A stretch of DNA of 47,045 bases, from NCBI RefSeq assembly GCF_011009555.1, contig NZ_QXHD01000003.1, forward strand, positions 84,433 to 131,477, read 5' to 3'. This document shows, in pieces, positions 41,172-47,045 of the stretch. The translations under genes and the position numbers were made by a program. Source of the stretch: Adonisia turfae CCMR0081 (GTDB lineage: Bacteria; Cyanobacteriota; Cyanobacteriia; Phormidesmidales; Phormidesmidaceae). The notes beneath the pieces were generated by a model, which was not told where the DNA came from, made no database searches, and saw only the letters and a list, made by a program, of their open reading frames with translations. Within the stretch, counting starts at the first letter, position 1. Every line of letters starts with the position of its first letter.

Positions 41172-42019
41172 GTCACTACCTCCAAACCATCGTCGCTAAA
41201 AACATGGGTCATCTATCCGTAGTGCGGCCTCGCTTGGCGTCGCCGTTTGAGCCACCTGCGGATACAGTGTCACTGATGCCTCAGTTCCCCATGGAGGCTG
41301 AAGCTGAGACGTCTGAGAGTGGGCCAACCATAACCCGCGAGCCTAACTTGAGGCAGCCCCAGTCAAATACGGTTAGTTTGGTGGCCCCATTCCGTTCTAC
41401 GCCCTCATCTCAATTATCTCAACCATCAGTCCTACTACCCACGGCTCCGACGATATCTGATGCTTCTGTATCACCCTCTGATTTAAAACCCAGAACTCTA
41501 TCAGAACCATTACCGTCCCAATCGTCTGTTCCTACTCCAAACGTATCTAGAACAGAAGGCCCTTCTTCAGCACCCGTCGTTGAGCCCCTTACCAAAACGA
41601 GTCTCCCTCGGCCCATAGCTGCAAGCATACCGGTAACTCAACATTCCCCACCACCGCTAGTCTCTTCTCAAGCGTTAGCTTCTTCTCAAGGAGCTACACA
41701 AATCAGTCAGCAGCCTGTAGTTGAGCCTATTCAACCCTTGTTAGTTGGCCTTAGTCAGTCCCAAAACGTCGCTGATGACTCTTCTGCACAACCGTTAGGT
41801 GCTCCTGAATTCTTTTCCACCCCTCGCTCTTTCTCTAGAGCATCTTCTCCGCCGTCATCTGAGACTAGTGGCCCAACTATTCAGGTCACCATTGGGCGCA
41901 TTGATGTGCGAGCTGTTATCCCAAAATCGGCTCCGCCTAAATCATCTAAGTCTCGCCCTGCGAAGCCGTCCCTACAGGATTATTTAAAGGCTCGAAATAG
42001 CTCGCGCCATGGAGTTTAA
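41168..42019 (+). CDS. Disordered Ser/Pro-rich CIS protein with conserved C-terminal motif
   Basis: 283 residues. Residues about 30-235 are dominated by Ser, Pro, Thr and Gln, with no predicted fold. The last 50 residues contain PTIQVTIGRIDVRAVIP and SLQDYLKARNSS, which I associate with short proteins in the same place of other eCIS loci. Such a protein may link modules or tether the particle, but there is no direct evidence. ATGA overlap with the gene before, 3-bp gap to the next: translation is coupled. Confidence 0.65.
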   Translation: MSHYLQTIVAKNMGHLSVVRPRLASPFEPPADTVSLMPQFPMEAEAETSESGPTITREPNLRQPQSNTVSLVAPFRSTPSSQLSQPSVLLPTAPTISDASVSPSDLKPRTLSEPLPSQSSVPTPNVSRTEGPSSAPVVEPLTKTSLPRPIAASIPVTQHSPPPLVSSQALASSQGATQISQQPVVEPIQPLLVGLSQSQNVADDSSAQPLGAPEFFSTPRSFSRASSPPSSETSGPTIQVTIGRIDVRAVIPKSAPPKSSKSRPAKPSLQDYLKARNSSRHGV

Positions 42020-42022
42020 GCC

Positions 42023-43255
42023 ATGAGTACTGCCCTTGCGATTGGTGCTGTTACAGCCGTTCTTAGAGGTGTATTAACCAATCGGCTGGCCAGTGTTTCG
42101 GGGAACTTGGGGGGAAGTACGCCAGATGTTTCTGTACTCCCACCTGACACTGTGCTGGCATCGAATGAAGTGAATGTGCCAGATACGCTGAATTTGTTTC
42201 TCTATCGGGTAATGCCCAATGTGGGCTGGCGAAATATTGGCTATCCAGCCAGGGATTCCCAGGGAGAACGGGTGAGTTGTCCACCGCTGGCTCTAGATTT
42301 ACATTATTTGCTGAGTGCTTACAGTCAGGTGCCATTTCGCGCTGAGGTGATGCTGGGCTACGGCATGCAAGTGTTGCATGAAGCCGGTGTACTCCCCCGT
42401 GAGCTGATCAGTGCAAGGCTTTCGGACTTAGTTAATTTTCCTGAAAATATTCTGGCTGCATCTACCCTGGCAGAACAAATTGAAATGATAAAAATCACCC
42501 CTGAAGGGTTGAGTACAGAAGAGATTTCAAAACTGTGGTCAGCTTTTCAGACAAATTATCGGCCAACGGTGGCTTATCACGTCTCTGTAGTACTTATTGA
42601 AAGCGATCGCACTACTCGCTCAGCACTGCCTGTACGGGAAAGCCAGGTATTCGTTATGCCTTTGAAGCGCCCGGTAATCAATGCAGTACAACCTCAGTTG
42701 ATTAATCCGAGTGGGACACTCACCATTCAAGGCTACAACTTGCAGGCAGATGAGCTCAGGGTACGAATTAATGGAGACACTCAGATAGCTCCAACAGCAG
42801 ACAATATAAATGATACAGAGATTTCTGTTGAATTGCCCAATACGTTACAAACTGGCGTAAAAACCGTCCAGGTTGTTCACTACATTAATTACGAACCCAA
42901 TGACGAAGATCCAGCAGACTTGCGAGAAGGCTTTGAGTCAAATACGGTTTCCTTTATTTTAAGGCCTGAGATTTTTAGCATTAATCCAGACCCAGTGGCA
43001 CAAAATCAATCATTGACTCTAACCGTTGTTACCCCTGTCAGTGAGCGGCAACAGGTGCAGCTGCTTCTAGGCGATCAATCAATTTCTAATTTTCAGCTAG
43101 TGGGTGCTTTACCAACGACGACACTGACGTTTGATATTCCGGCTGATTTCACTCCAGGTGAATATTTGGTGCGGTTACGGATTGATGGTGCTGAAAGTGA
43201 ATTACAACCGGAAACAGGTTCCTATTCTGCCCCAACCGTTACTGTAAGCCCATGA
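42023..43255 (+). CDS. DUF4255 (Pvc16-type) cap protein with IPT/TIG-like C-terminus
   Basis: 410 residues. The N-terminal 190 residues are the DUF4255/Pvc16 N domain: IGAVTAVLRGVL, PDTLNLFLYRVMPNVGWRN and CPPLALDLHYLLSAYS. Homologues end the tube-sheath assembly as a terminator or cap. The C-terminal half looks like two immunoglobulin-like IPT/TIG repeats (INSAVQPQLINPSGTLTIQG-like and IFSINPDPVAQNQSLTL). It overlaps the ATPase gene by four bases. Confidence 0.88.
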   Translation: MSTALAIGAVTAVLRGVLTNRLASVSGNLGGSTPDVSVLPPDTVLASNEVNVPDTLNLFLYRVMPNVGWRNIGYPARDSQGERVSCPPLALDLHYLLSAYSQVPFRAEVMLGYGMQVLHEAGVLPRELISARLSDLVNFPENILAASTLAEQIEMIKITPEGLSTEEISKLWSAFQTNYRPTVAYHVSVVLIESDRTTRSALPVRESQVFVMPLKRPVINAVQPQLINPSGTLTIQGYNLQADELRVRINGDTQIAPTADNINDTEISVELPNTLQTGVKTVQVVHYINYEPNDEDPADLREGFESNTVSFILRPEIFSINPDPVAQNQSLTLTVVTPVSERQQVQLLLGDQSISNFQLVGALPTTTLTFDIPADFTPGEYLVRLRIDGAESELQPETGSYSAPTVTVSP

Positions 43256-45252
43256 TGCCGACTGACCAGGACTGGCAAACCACCAATCAACACCGTCTAG
43301 CCACGGCGTTAGAGGATGTGTGTCAATGTTTGCGGACTTACATAAAACAGCGTCAGGGAGAATCGGTTAATCAGGAAACAGCGGCTCCTACAGAAATAGT
43401 AGAGAACTCTACAGCCAATCAGCCGGTATCTGCTCTGGATTATTTATGTGATGCCTTTGGGTTAACTCACTTTGAACGCCAGGTGTTGTTGCTCTGTGCT
43501 GGGGTAGAGCTGAGTGCGTCTTTGACCCAACTGTGTGGAGCAGCCCAGGGTGAACGATTTATGTACCCGACGTTTAGCCTGGCATTGGCGGCCTTTCCAG
43601 AGGCTCGCTGGGACGCCCTTGCGCCTGTGGGACCGTTGCGCCGTTGGCGGCTGATTGAGGTGGTTAACAGTGATAGTTTGACCCAGAGTCGCTTACGAAT
43701 TGATGAACGGGTGCTGCATTATTTAACCGGAGTGCCCTACCTGGATGAGCGTTTAGATGGCCTGATCTATCGGTTGCAGGCTCCTGGTTATTTATTACCG
43801 TCTCAGCAACGGATCGCCCAAGAAATGGCTGATATTTGGTTGGAGAGTCAGCTATCGGTTCCGATCATTCAGCTATGGGGTGGACAGGATGTGGGTAGCG
43901 CGATCGCAACCACCGCCTGTCAAGCCTTAGGCACCGTCCTGTATCGTTTGCGGGCTATGGATATTCCGGGTGCGATCGCAGAGCGCGAAGCCCTGGCCAG
44001 ACTGTGGGAACGCGAAGCCGTCCTCAGCCGGAGCATATTGCTTTTGGACTGTAGCCAGCTGCCCGCCACCACTTTAAAACAAACCGTTATTCCATTTGTA
44101 GAGAGTTTACAGACAGACCTAGTGATAGTCGGCACCGATCCAGTTGTCATCGGCGATCGGGCTATGATTCACCTGGAACTACCCAGGTCGAATTGGTCAG
44201 AGCAGCGACAGCTATGGCAGCAAGCCCTCAATACCCACGCCTTAGAGGTCAATGGCCACCTGGATAGTTTGGTCTCTCAGTTTCGGCTCAGTGCTGTGAA
44301 TATCCAGTCTGTCTGTGCTGAAGTCAGTCGTTTACCTAAGCCTCATTTAACGAAGAATCTAGCTGAAAATCTCACCGAGAACCTGGCCGAAACCTTGAAT
44401 GCAAGACTTTGGGAAACCTGTCGCCTACAGACCCGGCCCCAGTTAAATGATCTGGCCCAGCGGATTATCCCTAAAGCTACCTGGAACGAATTGGTACTGC
44501 CAGAGCGGGAACAACAAATGCTGCGAGAAATTGCCGCCCAGGTGAGACAGCAGGCTAAGGTATACGACACCTGGGCCTTTACCACTCGGGGCTCCCATGG
44601 TCTGGGCATTACGGTTCTGTTTGCTGGCCCTAGCGGCACCGGTAAAACCCTGGCAGCTGAAGTGATTGCCCATGAGCTGCGGTTAGATTTATATCGCATC
44701 GATCTGAGCCAGGTGGTAAATAAATATATTGGTGAAACAGAGAAAAATCTGCGGCGGGTGTTTGATGGGGCCGAAGCGGGTGGCGCTATTTTGCTGTTTG
44801 ATGAGGCCGACGCCCTGTTTGGTAAACGCAGTGATGTCAAAGATGCTCGCGATCGCTATGCCAATCTTGAGGTGAGTTATTTACTGCAGCGGATGGAAGC
44901 CTATCGAGGGCTAGCTATTTTGACAACAAATTTAAAGAAGGCCCTGGATACTGCATTTCTGCGCCGTCTGCGCTTTGTGGTGCAGTTTCCGTTTCCCAGT
45001 GTGGAACAGCGGCTGGAGATTTGGCGGCGAATTTTCCCGGAGCAGATGCCGACCCACGGGTTAGATTTTCATCAGCTGGCCCGCTTAAATATTACTGGGG
45101 GCAATATTCGTAACATTGCCTTGAATGCTTCATTTCTAGCGGCAGATGCTGATACACCAGTGACAATGCATCATTTATTGCGAGCAGCGAAAACTGAGTA
45201 TTCTAAGCTTGAAAAGACACTGACAGATACGGAAGTGAAGGGATGGGTATGA
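43252..45252 (+). CDS. AAA+ ATPase of the contractile injection system (Pvc15/Afp15 type)
   Basis: 666 residues. The C-terminal module holds Walker A GPSGTGKT (459-466), Walker B ILLFDEADALFG (near 513-524), and the pore-loop-type ERF..RYANLEVSYLLQRM segment before sensor 1 (ILTTNLKKALD). The N-terminal 400 residues contain an older, degenerate ATPase-like lobe (GGQDVGSAIATTAC without a Lys). Family members handle effector proteins or assist assembly. ATGATG at the start overlaps the stop of the preceding gene. Confidence 0.93.
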   Translation: MMPTDQDWQTTNQHRLATALEDVCQCLRTYIKQRQGESVNQETAAPTEIVENSTANQPVSALDYLCDAFGLTHFERQVLLLCAGVELSASLTQLCGAAQGERFMYPTFSLALAAFPEARWDALAPVGPLRRWRLIEVVNSDSLTQSRLRIDERVLHYLTGVPYLDERLDGLIYRLQAPGYLLPSQQRIAQEMADIWLESQLSVPIIQLWGGQDVGSAIATTACQALGTVLYRLRAMDIPGAIAEREALARLWEREAVLSRSILLLDCSQLPATTLKQTVIPFVESLQTDLVIVGTDPVVIGDRAMIHLELPRSNWSEQRQLWQQALNTHALEVNGHLDSLVSQFRLSAVNIQSVCAEVSRLPKPHLTKNLAENLTENLAETLNARLWETCRLQTRPQLNDLAQRIIPKATWNELVLPEREQQMLREIAAQVRQQAKVYDTWAFTTRGSHGLGITVLFAGPSGTGKTLAAEVIAHELRLDLYRIDLSQVVNKYIGETEKNLRRVFDGAEAGGAILLFDEADALFGKRSDVKDARDRYANLEVSYLLQRMEAYRGLAILTTNLKKALDTAFLRRLRFVVQFPFPSVEQRLEIWRRIFPEQMPTHGLDFHQLARLNITGGNIRNIALNASFLAADADTPVTMHHLLRAAKTEYSKLEKTLTDTEVKGWV

Positions 45253-45641
45253 GCGGAGACCACCAGGGGCAACAGCCGACCGTAGAGAATATGGGCAATA
45301 TGGTTGACAGCTCCCATGGGTCTTCCTTTGAGTCGGTGCGGCAGCCAGTTGAATCACAGACGTTTAAGTCTCAATCCCTCCCTCCCTATTCTTTGAATCT
45401 GCATATTGATCGGCTCACGCTGCATGGATTTTCGGCTTTGGATCGCGATCGCATTGGGGCAGCGCTGCAAGCAGAATTGGCTCGGTTATTTGCTGAGCAA
45501 GGCATGCCGCGAGCGTTAGAGCAGGGAAGAAGCATGAATCAACTGAATGGGGGATCGTTTGAAATGGCGACAGATATCCCTCCCCGAGTAATGGGGACTC
45601 GCATTGCGCAATCGATTTATCAGGGCTTGGGCCATGGGTAA
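45249..45641 (+). CDS. Small conserved CIS-associated protein
   Basis: 130 residues from ATG 45249, in an ATGA overlap with the ATPase stop (ATG 45243 would add two residues). The N-terminal 50 residues are polar and probably disordered. The conserved part is LNLHIDRLTLHGFSALDRDRIGAALQAELARLFAEQGMP, a pattern I have seen in small eCIS-locus proteins of unknown role, followed by MGTRIAQSIYQGL. It overlaps the effector-type gene by eight bases. Confidence 0.72.
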   Translation: MSGDHQGQQPTVENMGNMVDSSHGSSFESVRQPVESQTFKSQSLPPYSLNLHIDRLTLHGFSALDRDRIGAALQAELARLFAEQGMPRALEQGRSMNQLNGGSFEMATDIPPRVMGTRIAQSIYQGLGHG

Positions 45642-47045
45642 GCAAGCACAAACACACATCAAGACAGAATTTCAGCCGTCCGTGACTTCAAAGTCATCGC
45701 ATCTATTCCAGCGCCAATGTGGGTGTGAAAGGTCTTCAGGGCTAGGGCATCGGGGTGGGTCCGGCGGTCAGTTACTGACACTGAAACAACAGGCGAGCGA
45801 GCGAACAGAAGCCAAAGAAGCACCACCAATTCTACATGAGCTATTAGGAACACCCATGCTAAAAATTCAGCCGAAGCTGAAGATTGGGGGACCGAATGAT
45901 AAATATGAACAAGAAGCCGATCGCATTGCAGATCAAGTAATGCGGATGCCAGAACCTCAGATTCAACGCCAAGTTGACCTGGAGGAAGCTGATGAAGACA
46001 TTGTTCAAGCCAAGCTCCGTTCTGCGCAGACGCCTCCTGTCATCCAGCGCAAATGTACTAAGTGTGAAGAGGAGGAAACGATTCAACCAAAAGCGACACC
46101 CTTAATGCAGAGACAAGTCGAGTCTGAGGAGGAAGATGAAGAGACACTTCAAACAAAAGAATTACCAGGCAGTACACCTGAAGTCACACCAAACACTCAG
46201 ACTCAAATCAATACCCTGCGCAACCTTGGAAAACCTTTGCCAAAATCTTTACGGGCATTCTATGAGCCAAGATTCGGTATGGATTTTAGTGGCATACGAA
46301 TTCATACCGACCCCTCTGTCAACAAAATTGCCAGTTCACTGAATGCGCGAGCATTCACACTTGGTCAGGATATTTTCTTCAACCAACAAGAGTTTCAACC
46401 TGAGACAACTAGCGGGAAACAGTTATTGGCTCATGAATTGACCCACACAATACAGCAAGTTGGAGGACATTCTCGTCTGCGAGTGAGGCAATCTCGCGAT
46501 GATGCCGCTTATGTGAATACCAATAACACTACGTCTGCAAACGATGAAGCCGCTTATGTGAATAACAATACCGCTACGCCTGCAAACAACAACACATTTC
46601 ACCCACCATTATCTCATCATCCAACACTGTTGACAAAACCGATGATTATGCGGCTGTCACTAGAGCGCTTTAAGAAACGTCTTGGTTATGCTGAGAAGAA
46701 TGATGAGAATGAACCCGACAAACAGAAACGTACAAAGCAAGAGCTTGTTATCAATGAGTTGTTTAACCATCCTACATTCCAAAATCTTTGGAACTGGTTA
46801 GGAAATTGTAAATGCCAAAGAGGAGATCACGGGCCAATCAAGCTGCGTATACGTCGTACATTCAGCGATAGTGCTCAGACGTTTGGTGGTTTCGATCAGA
46901 AACGTGGCATCCTGACGATTAATCCGAAGATACGGGCAGCCAGAGATAATCCTCTGGAACTGGTCGACACTATTGTGCATGAGGTAGTTCACGCTATCTC
47001 TTGGGCCAGACGTAACCGGTTATGCCCTGGTCAGGCTCTACCGCT
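45634..47045 (+). CDS. eCIS-core (DUF4157) effector-type protein with a second zincin motif, partial
   Basis: Reads open from ATG 45634 to the window end (470 codons, no stop). Order: a polar, low-complexity region with VIQRKCTKCEEEE (about 140-152), typical of eCIS cargo; the eCIS-core domain at about 200-275 (LRAFYEPRFGMDFSGIRIHT, LNARAFTLGQDIFF, then HELTH at 267-271); a linker with a duplicated AAYVN segment; then a second domain whose visible part ends VDTIVHEVVHAISWA, with a zincin HEVVH at 449-453. DUF4157 marks proteins loaded into or associated with CIS particles. The C-terminal zincin would be the toxic or processing activity, by inference. The gene's end is outside the window. Confidence 0.85.
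   Translation, partial: MGKQAQTHIKTEFQPSVTSKSSHLFQRQCGCERSSGLGHRGGSGGQLLTLKQQASERTEAKEAPPILHELLGTPMLKIQPKLKIGGPNDKYEQEADRIADQVMRMPEPQIQRQVDLEEADEDIVQAKLRSAQTPPVIQRKCTKCEEEETIQPKATPLMQRQVESEEEDEETLQTKELPGSTPEVTPNTQTQINTLRNLGKPLPKSLRAFYEPRFGMDFSGIRIHTDPSVNKIASSLNARAFTLGQDIFFNQQEFQPETTSGKQLLAHELTHTIQQVGGHSRLRVRQSRDDAAYVNTNNTTSANDEAAYVNNNTATPANNNTFHPPLSHHPTLLTKPMIMRLSLERFKKRLGYAEKNDENEPDKQKRTKQELVINELFNHPTFQNLWNWLGNCKCQRGDHGPIKLRIRRTFSDSAQTFGGFDQKRGILTINPKIRAARDNPLELVDTIVHEVVHAISWARRNRLCPGQALP

Noticed and set aside
44343..44840. 165-residue minus-strand ORF within the AAA+ ATPase gene
   Set aside because: It is a shadow of the ATPase coding sequence, which has clear Walker motifs on the plus strand.

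Overview
The window reads as chromosome of a filamentous (multicellular) cyanobacterium. Evidence: frequent HIP1 octamers (GCGATCGC), a fraC-fraD-fraE filament-integrity operon, a vipp1/IM30 gene, a PCP-reductase-like small protein, a GUN4 domain, a UbiH-like plastoquinone-type hydroxylase, and a contractile injection system of the kind described in multicellular cyanobacteria. Housekeeping genes (gatB, dacB, a GH15/phosphorylase-kinase-like protein, an aminotransferase, a glutaredoxin) alternate with accessory islands.

Layout. 0-5 kb is accessory DNA: duplicated BIME-like palindromes, an orphan antitoxin relic with a nonsense codon, a NACHT NTPase fused to a GUN4 domain, a REP-associated tyrosine transposase (RAYT), and a run of hairpins in front of a small conserved gene. 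5-14.4 kb is mostly ordinary: a secreted TPR protein, an FAD hydroxylase, two tandem paralogous small proteins, a glutaredoxin, a double-P-loop cobalamin-adenosyltransferase-like protein, and fraCDE.

14.5-19.5 kb, minus strand, is the most interesting part: an AT-rich thiazole/oxazole-modified peptide (TOMM) cluster of the streptolysin-S type. It holds a leader-binding cyclodehydratase partner (C), a YcaO cyclodehydratase (D), a SagB-type dehydrogenase (B) and a membrane M50 protease with a PqqD-like N-terminus. Upstream on the same strand lies an ORF too short for ordinary gene calling (58 codons). It ends in a nine-residue Cys/Ser block, CCSCCCSCC, then VGV and stop, and is the likely precursor. 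A decayed tandem copy of the precursor gene follows it. The expected chemistry is: C plus D cyclise Cys/Ser to azolines, B oxidises them to azoles, and the M50 protein removes the leader at the membrane.

20-34.4 kb is largely core: a Uma2 nuclease, DacB, the GH15-like protein, GatB, small cyanobacterial proteins, a response regulator with a minisatellite-encoded SQERA tail, an aminotransferase, Vipp1 and a membrane-anchored BNR-propeller protein. 34.4-37.9 kb becomes patchy and decayed: a DJ-1/PfpI protein, a PCP-reductase-like peptide, an aspartate-racemase fragment, a DUF4253 gene, a lipoprotein, a possible TetR relic, and one candidate attC-like site. 38 kb to the window end is a tightly packed contractile injection system operon: sheath, tube, zinc-ribbon baseplate-type protein, disordered protein, DUF4255 cap, AAA+ ATPase, small conserved protein, and an effector-type eCIS-core (DUF4157) protein. 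The effector carries a second zincin motif and runs off the window edge.

GTAG-headed GGGGC palindromes recur throughout and may be the REP substrates of the RAYT. No tRNA, rRNA or CRISPR array was seen.
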